Source: Gnetum montanum
Lineage: Eukaryota; Streptophyta; Gnetopsida; Gnetales; Gnetaceae
Assembly: GCA_015680685.1 (NCBI GenBank)
Contig: MNCI01022655.1
Location: 722,050-786,049 of the forward strand
Direction: 5' to 3'
Length of the DNA stretch: 64,000 nucleotides
Made by a program: the position numbers and the translations under genes. Below are positions 33,840 to 45,897 of the stretch, in pieces. Position 1 is the stretch's first letter. Every line of letters starts with the position of its first letter. The notes under the pieces were generated by a model, which did not search any database, was not told the DNA's origin, and saw nothing but the letters and a program-made list of their open reading frames with translations.

Positions 33840-34620
33840 TATGAGCATTAGTTTTGGTAACTTTTGGCAGAATTGGAAACACGAAAATTTTAAGTATCAT
33901 CTAGATGATGTAGGTGACATTGACATGAGCATTAGTATTACTTGCCTTAACCACACCATCACTATGCCAAACCTTATTTCTTGGCTCTATTTTTGGCTTT
34001 GTCAACCCTTTAACAACTAGTCTACATTAATCCTAAGATGACAAGATTAAGTTTCAATGATTTTAGTGAACTTTCGGAAACATGAAATAGAATTTTTTTT
34101 CAAAGTGTTACCCAAGTGATGTAGGCGATGCTAACATCAATGTCACCTACCTTAGTCTCCACTACATCACCTTTCATGAACTTGTATTTTGTCTATCATT
34201 TCAACTTTGTCAAACTTTTGGTGACCAATCTACATGAATCTTGAGATGATAGATATTAATTTTAATTAGTATTAGAAACCTCTAGGATACATGAGATAAA
34301 TTTTTTTAAGTGTGTCCAAGTGATGTTGATGCTAGTATCACTGTCACCTTCCTTAGTCAAAATTTCAACATACATCACAAACTTGTCTTTTGTCCACAGT
34401 TTCTACTTCCTTAGATCATTAGTAACAAGTTTACATTAGTCCCAAGATAAGAAACATCAACTTTAGTAACAAACATCAAGTTTTGAAAGATATGAAATAA
34501 CACATGAAACATGATAAATTTTTCTAAGTTTGTGATGAACTAGCCAAAGTTTAGTGTTGAATTACCTTAATAATTAACTTTGTTGTAAGATTGTCACCTC
34601 ATTTGTGACTAACTTGTAAG
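33840..34620. repeat. ~208-bp degenerate tandem repeat, about 3.5 units
   Basis: The anchor 'gatgtaggtgacattgac' at 33907 recurs as 'gatgtaggcgatgctaac' at 34118, 'gatgttgatgctagta' at 34322 and 'gtgatgaactagcc' at 34532. Periods are 211, 204 and 210. Each unit also carries 'ctacattaatcctaagatgac' and 'gaaacatgaaat'-like blocks. No coding frame is kept across units. Confidence 0.7.
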
Positions 34621-35439
34621 TCTTATTTGTGGAGGAACACTCCCAAAGTCAAAATATCATCAAGATAAATAACAATTAGATTCAAATTAAATTGAAAACT
34701 GCACACTTATAACTTCATTCATAAATAAAATCAAGAAGGCCTACCTTAACTTTTAACATTAAGTTCAAAGATGAAAACAATTGATCAAACCAAATTTAAA
34801 GTACATGAATTTATAATAAATAATAGAAGATTACAAAGGGGACATCACCTAATCTATGACCTTACTCTACTAGCTTCACAATGCAACAACTTCATAGGCT
34901 TGATAACATCAATGGTTGTTGATTGTCATGAAGTGTCAACAATCTTCCTTAACAATTTTAATACAAAAAAGAAAAATGAATTTCCTATGGATTTTCTCCT
35001 AAGTTTTTCATATCCCCTCATTCATAAATGAGCTTCCTATTTACATTGAAGAGGATTTACAATAATTAGGAAAATAATCATTTTGGAATTTTATTATTAT
35101 CCCAAATTTCAATAGCAATCTATTGCAATCTTGTTGCATTGTATTGTGACTTTTGGCGGCTTCAATACTTGATTTGGATTACTTCCTTCAACCTGAATTG
35201 ATATCTCAATCTCTTCACAAAATGCTTCTTTCGTAGAAATCTATGTGATTAGTTCATATTGCAGTTGCTACAAGGATCGATATAATTGAAGTCGATTCCT
35301 ATCACTCCTATGATTTCCTGTGATACATAAAACTTAAGAAAGGAATTAATGCTTATTGATTTCTACCAAAATTAATTATCTTTGATAGGGTGAAAAAAAT
35401 ACAAGTTTATAATGTTAAAAACTAGAGAATTATAGGGTT
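34621..35439. other. Stretch without recognised features
   Basis: A forward open frame at 34771-35031 has no domain or codon pattern to support it. No LTR start matching element E's other LTR was found, so E's outer left end is missing. Confidence 0.5.
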
Positions 35440-36275
35440 CAACATAGCCCCCAACTAGCTCAAGACAAGACACGTATAAGAGATTCTCCTAACCTCTCTC
35501 AAGTGCTCTCCCTTGCCTTTCACTCAACTTCCTTGCACAAGCTCTCCTTCCTTGTACAAGCTCTCTTGCATAAGCTCTCTTCCCTCAAGAGCTCTCTCTC
35601 TTGTCCTCTATTGGTATGTTTGGCCTTTAGCTTTGACACTTCGATCCTTGGCACTATGGCACTTGGCACTATAGTCTTTGTAATTGCAACACTTACAATG
35701 GTGAATTGCATTAATATTTATAAGAAACCAAAAGGTAAAGACCTTAGAAACTTGTCCTCAACTCAACTTGAGATTCTTTAGATGTTTCCCAATTCTTCTC
35801 ACCTTCTTCCTGGCTATTTCCATCTTGCTTTGGTTATTTCCAAAATTTGAATGATATTCTTGGAAGTTTCCCCATGTGTTTGGGTCATCTTTGGCTTTGT
35901 TGGGATGTCTACTATGAAAGCCCTACTCATGAGAGAGACAAATACTATTTTTGATAGATGTCTTCTATAGACTTGAGATGTCTTTAAGCAAGACATCTCT
36001 GGAAAGACACCTATCTTTTTGGTTAGACATCTATCTTGAAGGTGGAAAAAATAAAAAAATGCTTGTTTTGATACTAGAAGCCTCCAAATGCTTCCCAGTA
36101 AGTCCCCATAGATCTTGGAATCTTCTAAACTCATCAAAATAAGCCAAAAACACCTTCAAACATGTTAAAACATCCAAGAATCATCCCTAATAAAATCAAA
36201 AAATCAAAAAATAAAACATAAAAAAGAAAATAGCATTTAGGATAGAAAAGGGGGATTGGAAGAGATGTTCCTACA
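35440..36275 (-). repeat. Element E 3' LTR (outer end truncated)
   Basis: From 'agctcaagacaagacac' (35457) onward it matches the right LTR from 38338, through 'gagattctcctaacctctctcaag' and the 8-mer array to 'gttcctaca' at 36275. The about 250 bp present at the inner end of the right LTR are missing here. Minus-strand TATAAATA is at 35715-35722. Confidence 0.75.
35956..36032. promoter_or_regulatory. U3 8-mer array in element E 3' LTR
   Basis: AGATGTCT lies at 35956 and 35976, and AGACATCT at 35991 and 36025. It is about 230 bp upstream of the minus-strand TATAAATA at 35715-35722. The surrounding LTR sequence is not that of the C/D family. Confidence 0.7.
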
Positions 36276-36290
36276 TTAGCTCTCCCACCC
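36276..36290 (-). other. Element E polypurine tract
   Basis: On the minus strand GGGTGGGAGAGCTAA directly precedes the LTR head TGTAGGAAC. Confidence 0.6.
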
Positions 36291-36342
36291 TTAAAAAATG
36301 TCACGCTTCATGATCTTTCATAAGTTGGAAGGCACCACGTCC

Positions 36343-38019
36343 TCATGACTCAAGGCCATCACAATAATCATGACTCAATGCATTACAAACATGAAAATAA
36401 ATATCATTGGAGGTTTTGGATTTGAGCTTTCCTTGATCATGTGGACTTATCCTCATGCCCCACCATGCTTCCTTCATCTGATCATCTCCTTGGAATGCTT
36501 CCCTTGCATCCCCATGATGACACAAACCTAAAACAAATAAAGAATACAAAAAAGAAAAAGGATTAGGATTTCTTAATTCAACATCCTTTTCTTGCTTCTT
36601 TTTCTTCTTCTTCACCTTCTTCTTCTTGGTGTTTGGAAGATTACCACTTAGCTTCCTTTCATCATAACCATGTATATTACCTTCATGATGCACTTCCATT
36701 TTATAGCCAAGACAATCCAATCCATCAACACACTTCACAAATTTATCATTTCTATAATCAATAGCAAGCATCTCCAAATTTTGGAAAATTATATCATTAT
36801 CAATGTCTTCACTTACATCAATAATGACCTTCTCACAATGACTATTCCAATAGCAATCATCATCAAATAATTTACCATTATTAGTCTTCCTCTTACTAAC
36901 AATGACATCAAAAGTCACAATATGACTCTCAACCTCATCACAATCACCACAATGATCATGATGCTCATCATTACTGTTGAACAAACCACTACCAAGCTAA
37001 AGTGAGAAACTAGCATCCATCACACTAGCTTGAACATGAGAGATATTAGGACCATCAACAAAGTTAAGCTTACTATTACTTATCTTTCCATGGCTTCTCC
37101 CATCCATCTTTGGTTCAACTTGATCTTCAATATATGGTTATCCAATCTCATCAAAGCTTGAAGGTTCAAGATCTGAAATAGAAGTTCCTAATTCCAATGG
37201 CTTGTCCTCTTCAGAGGAATCATAAAAAAGCTCTTCATTCCACTTTGGAGGTACCAACTCAAAAGGTAAGCTTTCCTCCATGGCCTTAACATTAGATTCA
37301 TCAGAAACATCATCAAAGAAATCATTCTTCCACATACCTTGGCTAGAAGACTGACCTCTCTCCTATGATATAGTCTCACCTTGACTTAGAATGTACTCTC
37401 TCTTGCTGCAAGGTATAGAAAAATTGCAAAAAGAATGAGTATCATACCTTCTAGTGCTACCCTTGATCTTCCTTGAAGAAGTGCCCCTATCTTTGCCACT
37501 CCTTTGGCTTTGATCCTTCACATCACATGAATTATGATGTAGGAACTCTCCTTGATCAACAACACACACCATGTTATACTTTGAAGATCTCTTAGTCCAT
37601 TTTATGAAGCTCTTGGTTCCCTCCCTTGAAACCCTTAAGTATTGAGCATTCCTTCACTCAATAAGAGATACTTAAGAACTCCTTTTCTCATTGATCTCTA
37701 TTGCATGAGACCTTTCATATTCCCTTATTTCTTGATGGCTAGAAGATATTCTATCAATTCTCCTGAAAATATTTTCCATGTTAGTCTTGAATTTCTCCAT
37801 ATCCCTTTCTAAAGTTTCTGCAAAATCTTGGTGCTTTTGGACCTTTACTTTGGGAAGAAATTCTTGCATTTTAGCCACAAAAGCTTTAAAGGAGTCCTTA
37901 AATTCTTGAAGCCCTTGTCTAAGATCTTGATATGTATTCTTTGTTGGAGCCATACCTAAAGCAACAAGAATGATATCCAAAAGAAAATACAAAAATATCC
38001 ACAATAATGTTCCTTTCAT
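36343..38019 (-). pseudogene. Element E single ORF: unrecognised ~560-codon protein
   Basis: Four open blocks (38019-37672, 37572-37363, 37335-37138, 36984-36343) share one phase and are separated only by point stops (about five), so this was one gene. An ATG at about 37953 gives 'MAPTKNTYQDLRQGLQEF', a likely start; the frame is open upstream with a hydrophobic stretch. Order: an amphipathic, probably coiled-coil N-terminus; a basic Ser/Arg-rich part ('KDRGTSSRKIKGSTRR'); an acidic part ('FYDSSEEDKPLELG'); a His/Cys cluster ('EHHDHCGDCDEVESH'); a lysine tract (KKKKVKKKKKK, near 36590-36625); and a C-terminus with 'GLCHHGDAREAF'. No gag, protease or pol motif is seen. It may be a gag substitute or a captured gene; function unknown. 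Confidence 0.65.
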
Positions 38020-38063
38020 TCAAAGAAAATACCAAGCTTCAACATAGAAGTGTGGAAACCTTT

Positions 38064-38083
38064 AAACCCTGGCTATAATACCA
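38064..38083 (-). other. Element E primer-binding site, iMet-like
   Basis: The minus strand reads TGGTATTATAGCCAGGGTTT, a decayed initiator-tRNA-Met site, about six bases after the LTR end (LTR head in plus reading TGTACGGGG at 38090). Confidence 0.65.
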
Positions 38084-38089
38084 ATCTAG

Positions 38090-39058
38090 TGTACGGGGTG
38101 GTGCAAATTGATAGCTCCCAATAGGACCCAATCCATAACTTCCAAGAAGATCTAGCTTAGAAAATAAGAACAATATAATAAAATAGAGAAAATATTCCTT
38201 ATATTAACAATATTGTCAAAATACATAGAAAATACATCAAATATGAGGAGCCAAGCTCAACTCAAAACTCTACCAAGGATCTTAGAGGCCACAATTGTCT
38301 TCTCTTAACCCTCAATTTCTCACAATGGAGCCCAAGCTCAAGACAAAACACTTATAAGAGATTCTCCTAACCTCTCTCAAGTGCTATCCCTTGCCTTTTA
38401 CTCAACTTCCTTGTATAAGCTCTCTTTCCTCAAGAGTGCTCTCTCTTACCCTCTATTGGATGTTTGGCCTTCAACATTTGCACTTTGACCCTTGGCACTA
38501 TGACACTTGGCACCGTGATACTTACAATGGTGAATTACATCAACATTGATAAGCAACTGAAAGGTAAAAATCCTAGAAAAATTTCCTCAACTCAACTTGA
38601 GATTCTTTAGATGTTTCCTAATTCTTGTCACATTTTCCATCTTACTTTGGTTTTTTCCCAAATTGGAATGTAATTTTTAGAAGTTTCCCCATGTGTTTGG
38701 ATCATATTTGGCTTTGTTGGGACATCTACTATCAAGCCTTTCTCATGAGAGAGATGTCTGCTATTTTTAGTAGACATCTTCTATGGATTTGAGACATCTT
38801 TACTTGAAGGGAAACATCTTTGGAAATACATCTATCTTTTTAGGAAGACATCTATCCTAAAGGTGCCAAAAATAAAAATGTTTTTTTATGTTGAAAGCTT
38901 TTGGATGTCTTCCAACAAGTTCCCATAGACCATAGAATCTCCTAAACTCATCAAAATAATCCAAAAACACCTTCAAACATGTTAAAACATCCAAGAATCA
39001 TCCCCAATAAAAAAAACATATTGGGTAGAAAAAGGGGATCAAAAAAGGTGTCCCCACA
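38090..39058 (-). repeat. Element E 5' LTR (969 bp)
   Basis: In plus reading it is TGTACGGGGTGG...GTCCCCACA, with the 8-mer array at 38752-38853. It shares about 800 bp with the left LTR. The TATA site equivalent to 35715 has decayed here. Confidence 0.8.
38752..38853. promoter_or_regulatory. U3 8-mer array in element E 5' LTR
   Basis: AGATGTCT lies at 38752, and AGACATCT at 38772, 38792 and 38846. The layout is the same as in the partner LTR with shifted point changes, showing the 8-mers survived better than some neighbours. Confidence 0.7.
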
Positions 39059-39069
39059 CCATGTTGTGC

Positions 39070-39660
39070 ATAGAAGGAAGAACATTCATCACTATCATCC
39101 TTAGCATTACATGATGTTTAGGTTCAAGGTTTGCAAAATGCAAATTTTTCACTTGTAGTTGCTTGGAGTAATTCTCCCCAATGAACTGAAGGAAGACATC
39201 ATACTTATCCTCCATGCTTGCTTTTGACTGAAAATTTTCATTCCCCTTGGTTTCCAGCCCAAGCCACTAATGTGGCTTGGCTACTGTAACCTTGACTATT
39301 TTCTTCTTGATGAAAGACACTAAATAGCATTGTGGAGGATTGACATTCATCAAGTATGGTTTAAGATTCCAAAATCTCTTCCTAGATGAACTAATCAATG
39401 GGGGGCCTAATGAAAGCCACACAGTCCATTGTGTCTAGCTATTGTTGCATCTCCATGTCGATGTGGTCAAACGACTCAGAGTAATTAGTCTCATAATGCC
39501 AAGGTGCAATTTTTAGGCATTTTCTCCTAGGTTCCTATAAAAAAACTAGAATATTTAGCATACGAAAATTATCAAAAATTTCCTTGCCTATGCCCATGCT
39601 TACCTTTGCCTACTGCTTGATGCTTGATGATTCAACCATTTTATAGTGGAAAAGATAGGC
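39070..39660 (-). pseudogene. Decayed coding-like stretch, unassigned
   Basis: The minus strand gives segments such as 'HYETNYSESFDHIDMEMQQ', 'LDTMDCVAFIRPPID' and 'DECQSSTMLFSVFHQEENS' with intervening stops. The look is that of a retroelement gag region, but no domain is certain. It may belong to the 3' part of the reverse gypsy element to its right or to an older insertion. Confidence 0.25.
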
Positions 39661-39989
39661 ACTATAGAAAAAAAAAAGATTAACATCATGTTCTTGATTT
39701 AGAGAAATCTATTAGGGCTTTAAATTAATCATACGCTAAGAAAGAATAGTTGGGATTGGATGATGGAGGTTGACGTGGATGTGAAGGCCCCACTCCTTGT
39801 CATGGTTTCTCTTGGAAAGATGCTGTAGATTTGAGAAAAATGGAGGCTGTAATCAAAGAAGATGAAGGCCCTAATTTATTCTTCCCCATGGGTTTCACTC
39901 TACAAAAATAATTCTTCTTCCATAAGGCTATGACTTTATAGTAAGGTTTCCTCCTTACTATTTGCCTTTTTATTTTTTAGATTTTAACT

Positions 39990-40450
39990 ATTTTGATATA
40001 GATCACGAGCTTGATGTGAATTGTAACATTTTGGATCAAATTACATTGATGCATTTATATGGTTTGATATATAATGTATTTAGGTCATTGATGTATTGAT
40101 TTATATCGCAATCGCGTTGATAATACTTGAAACACTAGGGAAAATTTTTGACATATTGATTCCCATTGATCTAGGCTATATGAATCGATATGTTTAATAA
40201 ACATATCAAATTATGTTGAAGCCATGTTGTTTAGATGAGAAATTTTTAACAAAATTTTTTCATGCTCATACCATATTGATTTAATCAATATGGATCAATA
40301 TATCTATTACATTTAATATCAATTTAAATTGATAAAATCTATATTTAAGTTGATAACCTGAGTTTCACCTTTTAATTTATTGAACCATATCACTGAAATC
40401 GGTATACTTTGATTTGTCTTGTATTGAGACATCAGCTCCTTGATATCCCT
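39990..40450. repeat. Degenerate ATTGAT/ATCAAT-rich repeat
   Basis: Frequent 'cattgat', 'tatcgata' and 'aatcaatatggatcaatat' words occur in both orientations, consistent with an old short-period palindromic repeat. No exact period could be fixed by eye. Confidence 0.4.
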
Positions 40451-42029
40451 TAGTATGACCAATTTTAAGGTTTTTAAGTTTTCTATCCAACTTCTATAGA
40501 CATAAATGTCTCAATATCCCTTGGTAGAGTAACTTATCCTAATTGCCCTAGATTAAGAAACTCAATATTAATTGATATTAGTGTGATGATTTTATTTACT
40601 TAATAATGTACAAAATTTTATTCCCTTTTTGTCTTCACTCCTCAATAAATTCTTATTATTTGGGTAGGAGTCCACATATACCTTTGTTAGGAAGGCTCTT
40701 CCTAGGATTGATTAGGCTAAAACATCACCTCACAAGGTTTTCTTCATTTGGTGCAAGAATGTCTTACAAACTCAAGGTTTTAACCTTTTCTATGTTTTAA
40801 GGATTAGAGATGCATTTCTTGCATAAAACTTATTCCCTAACTTGCTCTTGGATTAGCTTCCATTTAAAAGTTTTCATTTCTCTCCCCCTAATTAAACTAG
40901 GATATGTATCATACCTAGGTGAATTAGTATAAATAAGATAAATTATTTAAAAGTGGGATAGCCAAAAGGATATACCAAAAAGTAAAGATTGCAATGGATT
41001 TTATATATCCACTATTATATATAGTGTACTAGAAGCCTTGGGTCTAGAAAATTTTAGTATCCATCATTGGCCACCATGGTAGGGATCATGACCACTAACA
41101 CCTATGGAGAGCATAATGGAAAACACGTGTTATATCCTTGTACTAAGAGTATCACTAGACATAATAGATGACCACACAAAAAGAAGGAAAATGAGAAGAA
41201 AAGTAAAAAGAGAGAAGTAAAAATAGAAATAAACATCTAAGGTAAGAAGTATCATGAGGCAAGGGACAAAATAAACCAAGTAAGGAAGATGGACAAAAAT
41301 GAAAGGAAGTAGTAGAATACCTAGTAAGATAAGTCAATCCACCTTGAAACACTGCTTACAAAAGGAGGCTCTTATGGGATGTGGAAAAGTGTGAGCCATG
41401 TGCATTGCGTCAATGATAAAGTTCTTATGGGAGTGTGGCCTTGGTCATGATTGAAGGTGCTTATGGAACCTTGTTACTTATGCTAGGTTTTTTTTGTTTC
41501 TTTTCTTTTAAAACCAAATTAGGTCTACTTCAAGCATGAGGTTCTTGTGGGGGCAATTATTTTCTTAAAATATATGTGATGATGGCTCACTTAATTACTA
41601 ATGATATTTCTCATTCTAAAGCACCTTTATGGCTAGTGCAAATGTGACACACCCTTTTCATATTGATGTATCAAAAAGTTAATTACTACAACTAGTTATG
41701 AATGCTTAAAATCAAAACTTAGTTATTATTCCTATGATTCTGACATGAAACTTAGAAACCTAAAGAATATTGCAAAGAAATTACTGAATTGAAATTCTTA
41801 TTAGTTTATTAATCTAAGGCTCACCCTTAGATGGATTTTGGATTTAAACATACCTATCCCAAGGTAGGAGGATTTTTCATTCTCCCTTGCATTTTAGACA
41901 CAATGCTAATGAATTCTTTAAAGTCCCAAATAACAATAGAATTCACTACTTTATCCTCTACATTTTTAAGGTGAAATTTATAGAGTAAAATTCTTTATTT
42001 ATTAAATTACAATATTACATAAGGTTCAT
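40451..42029. other. Probable 3' region of the reverse gypsy element, no boundary seen
   Basis: This lies downstream (minus strand) of the integrase C-terminus at 42.03 kb. LTR ends and a polypurine tract should be here but could not be identified. There is no coding evidence; the small frames are chance. Confidence 0.4.
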
Positions 42030-45000
42030 GCTGAAGGTTGCTACCCATAGCTTGGACTTGTAATTGGCCTGTTTCATTTCATTTATCATTATCGGGATAA
42101 GTTGGTTCACTTAGCTCTACTAGTTCATCCTCTCCTAGTTTTTCCATGTGATGTTGATGATATAATTTAAGTGTTTTTTCATTAACTAGAAATGTAGTTG
42201 ATGAATCATTAATAGGTGAGGTTAAAACACTTCCATTTGCATGGGGTTGCACAACTAGATATGGGTCTTTCCACCTAGTTTTTAACTTGAAAATTTATGT
42301 AATCTCATATTATACAAAGGAACTTTATCACCTATTGAAAAGTGTTTCTTAAAAATATTCTTATCATGTAAATTCTTCTTTTTATTTTTTATAATTTTTT
42401 GTTCATCAAGGGCATTTAGCCTCTTTTCATCAACTTCATGTATTTGAATTGTTCTAAAGGTGTGATTTATTTCTTCATCAACATTCAATTGTTATGCTAA
42501 ATGTAAATATTGGTATTTAATTTCTATGGGTAATAAACATTTTTTTACCATAAACCAATTGATAAGGTGAATATCCTAAACTTGGTTTATATGTAATTTT
42601 ATAAGTCCAAAATACATCTTGTAATTTTTTGACCAATCCTTCTTTTTAGCACATACAAGTTTTGTTAATATTTTTAATATAATTATATTTGCATTTTCTA
42701 TTTGACCATTGTTTGAGGATGATAGGCAATAGCTATCTTATGTTGGATTCCACAAGACTTAAGAAATTTCTTTATTATTTGATTTACAAAATGAGTTTCT
42801 TGATTGCTTATGATTGTCCATGGAGTTCCAAAGCATGTTAAAATACTTTTCTAAGGAAGGCTACTACTACTTTAACATCATTTGTTGGGGTGGCTTTAGC
42901 TTCTACTCATTTAGTAACATAGTCTATACAAACCAAAATGTATTGACATCCATTAAATGGTGGAAATGGTCCTAAAAAGTATGTATACCACACATCAAAT
43001 GGTTTGGTTATTAAAATTGGGTTTAGTGGAATTTCTTGTCTTTTAGTTATGGCTCCCATTTGTTGGCATTTATCACATTCCTATACATATTTATGAGCAT
43101 CTTCAAATATTGATGACCAATAAAATCCAGTTTGTAAGATTTTGATAGTAGTGCGTTTGCTATCAAAATGGCCACCTCCAAGGTCATCATGACACATATG
43201 TAGAATTTCTTATTACTCATCCTCAGCCACACACCTTTTTGCTACATTATCTTTACATATTTTGGAAAGGTAAAGTTTACTCCAAATATATTTAGAGATG
43301 TTTCTTAAAAAATATTTCTTTTCCTCCTTACTCCATTGAGTTGAGGTTTTCATAGTGGTAAGATAATTTACTATATCAACAAGCTAAGGATCCTTATTTA
43401 TGGAAAAGAGTTCATCTAGGAATTCATCATGAAATACTCCTTTTATCCTATTTTCTTTCCTTTTTTCTAATCTAGAAATATTGTCTACCACAACATTTTC
43501 TCTACTCATTTTATCTAAAATGTCAAGATCAAATTCTTGGAATAATAGGCACCATCTCATTATTCTCGTGTTTTCTATTTTTTTAGTAGTTAAAAATTGA
43601 ATGGTTGAATGTTCAGTATAAAATCTAGTCTTATATCCTATTAAATATTATATAAACTTATTGAAAGCATACATAATAACTAAAAGTTTTTTTTTTCATA
43701 GTTGTATAAGTTACTTGGGCTTGGTCTGGACTTTTAGACATATAATAGATTACTTGTGGCTCATTATCAATGTCTTGTCCTAAAAATACCCCTACAACAG
43801 TGTCAATAGCATCATACATTAAGTAGAATGGAAAATCCAAATTAGGTGCATTAAGAATAGGGGTCGTGATTACTCTTTTCTTTTATTCTAAAAATGCTTC
43901 TTGACAATTATTAGTCAATATAAAAGGAGCATCTTTTTTGAGGAGCATATAAAGTTGTTTGGCAATTTTTGAAAAATCTTTGATAAATTTCCTATAATAT
44001 CCATCATGTTCTAGAAAGGAACAAAGAGTCTTTAAATTAGTTGGATCTAGGAGTGTAGATATTACTTTCACTTTTCTTCGTTCATTTTTATTCCATCCTT
44101 AGAAATAACATGTCCTAACACTATGCTATAACCATCGAATGACTCTTTTCCCAACTCAATTTTAAATTTTTATCTATAAATCTATCTAAAACACATTCTA
44201 AATGTTGTAATTTTTATTCATAAGTATCCCCATACATCTAAAAATCATCCATAAGTACTTCAACGTAATCTTCTAACATATTGGAGAAAATTGGTATCAT
44301 AGCCTTTTGGAAGGTAGGAAGTGCATTACAAAGGTTGAAAGGTATTCGTTGGTATGAAAAAGTTCCATATGAACATGTAAAAGTTATTTTATGCTGGTTC
44401 TTAGGTGTGATGGCTACTTTATTGTAATCAATAAATCCATCCAAAAAAAAATAATACTCATGCCCTTCTAATTTTCTTAAACTTTGATCTATGTAAGGTA
44501 AAGGATAATGATCTTTCATTGTGTTTTGATTTAGTTTCCTATAGTCTACAAAAACTCTCCATTTTCCACCATTTTTAGGAACTACCATAATAGGACTTAC
44601 CCATTCACTATTGGCTATTGGATAAATAATTCCTTCCTTCCAAAGTTTTGAAATCTCATCCTTAACTATTTGTTTTAAAGATGGATTAATTCTTCTTGGG
44701 GGAATTCTTATGAGTTTTATATTATCTTCTAGATAGATATGATGTTGCCAAAAGTTGGGTGAGATTCTTTGATTAAGGTCCTCATAACTCCATGGAAATG
44801 CCTTAGAGTTCCTATGTAAGACTTCTACTAATTTTACTTCTTGCTCAGCAAAAGGTTGGGAATTTATTATTAATGGTTTATTATGATCAAGGAAAATGTA
44901 CTTAAGAGTACTAGGTAATTCTTTGAGATCCAAAGAATCATTGTTTTGTGGTTGAATTATTTCTCCAATGTTGCTAGAGCCAAAATTCAAAATCTAGTCA

Positions 45001-45790
45001 AGGAGATCTTGTTATTCTTTTGGAGAGGGGTCTAAAGGTCCTTAAAATTTTTTAGTACCAATGTTTTCCAATCTTGGGCCATTGTTGAAGTGGATACTAT
45101 ATAGAGCACTCTTGATTCTTTTAAATCTTGATTCAATTAGTCCTCTTTTGCCTTATCATATATGTTAAGCATAAAAGTAAGATTAGGAAAAGATAATTGA
45201 GGTTTCCTTGATCTACAATTGATTATCACATTAGTTATTTCTAACCAAGGTCTACCTACTATGATGAGAAAACAATATAGATCATTTACCTTCAAATCTA
45301 CAAAGTCAACTGGGTATTTTCCTCTTTGAACGTCTACTATTAAATATTCCACTATTCCTACAGGTTTTACATTGGAAGCATAAGCCAAATATATTTTCAT
45401 GTTTACCTTTCTTATATCGTCTAAATCAAGTGACCTAGCCATTTCAAATGTCATGATATTGATACTAGCTCCTAAATCTAATAGGAAATTCTTAATAATT
45501 TATCCATTTATTTTAATCAAAATGGTAGGAACCCTTAGGTCTATGTATTTTGGAACCTCATGAGTTTTTATAAGCTAAGAAAGATTATTAACTAAATAAA
45601 CTTGCTTAGGAATCTTTTCTTTTCTTTTCTTAGTGCATAGTTCCCTTAAGTACTCAGCATAAAGAGGTGTGTCCTTTACTACTTGTTCTAAAGGAATATG
45701 AAAATATAATTCATTAAACAACTTTTCTATATGGGCTTTAGTTATAAAGTCATCTTTTGTAAATTGGAAAATCATTGAGCATTAAAGACT
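42030..45790 (-). pseudogene. Athila-like Ty3/gypsy pol (protease, RT, RNase H, integrase)
   Basis: Minus-strand blocks in gypsy order. Protease-type segment: 'MTFEMARSLDLDDIRK' and 'IIVGRPWLEI' (45137-45454). Reverse transcriptase: 'PIMVVPKNGGKWRVFVDYRK', 'HEYYFFLDG', 'QRIPFNLCNALPTFQKAM', 'VEVLMDDF' (44238-44990), with the DD pair kept. RT/RNase H link: 'DGYYRKFIKDFSKIAKQL' (43883-44071). RNase H: 'LMYDAIDTVVGVFLGQ' (43658-43840). Integrase: HHCC zinc finger remnant (43060-43260, 'ECDKCQQMG'), core with 'CIDYVTKWVEA' (about 42900), and C-terminus 'RWKDPYLVVQPHANG' (about 42240-42290). Phases differ between blocks, so frameshifts as well as stops broke it. Wording of RT places it near the plant Athila/Tat group. 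Confidence 0.85.
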
Positions 45791-45897
45791 CTTAGTGCAT
45801 TATCTAGTTGGAAAAGTCTAGCATTTTCTTACCATTTTTTAACTAATGTAGTATAATTGAGCTAAGGAACTAGAGAGGAGTTTTAGAAGTTGGAGCT
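45791..45897. other. Insertion flank of element D
   Basis: Short sequence between the reverse gypsy pol and element D. It ends in GAGCT (45893-45897), the left target duplicate. Its last about 40 bases ('gaggagttttagaagttgg') resemble 59041-59066 before 'cacctagatc', so D probably landed in an H-type LTR. Confidence 0.6.

Larger units (their letters stand above)
35440..39058 (-). mobile_element. Element E: pol-less LTR element with one novel gene
   Basis: LTRs at 35440-36275 and 38090-39058 flank a 1.8-kb interior read on the minus strand. An iMet-type primer site (38064-38083) lies beside the right LTR and a purine-rich tract ('GGGTGGGAGAGCTAA' on the minus strand, 36276-36290) beside the left. 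The interior holds a single about 560-codon reading frame and no room for polymerase genes. Confidence 0.75.
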
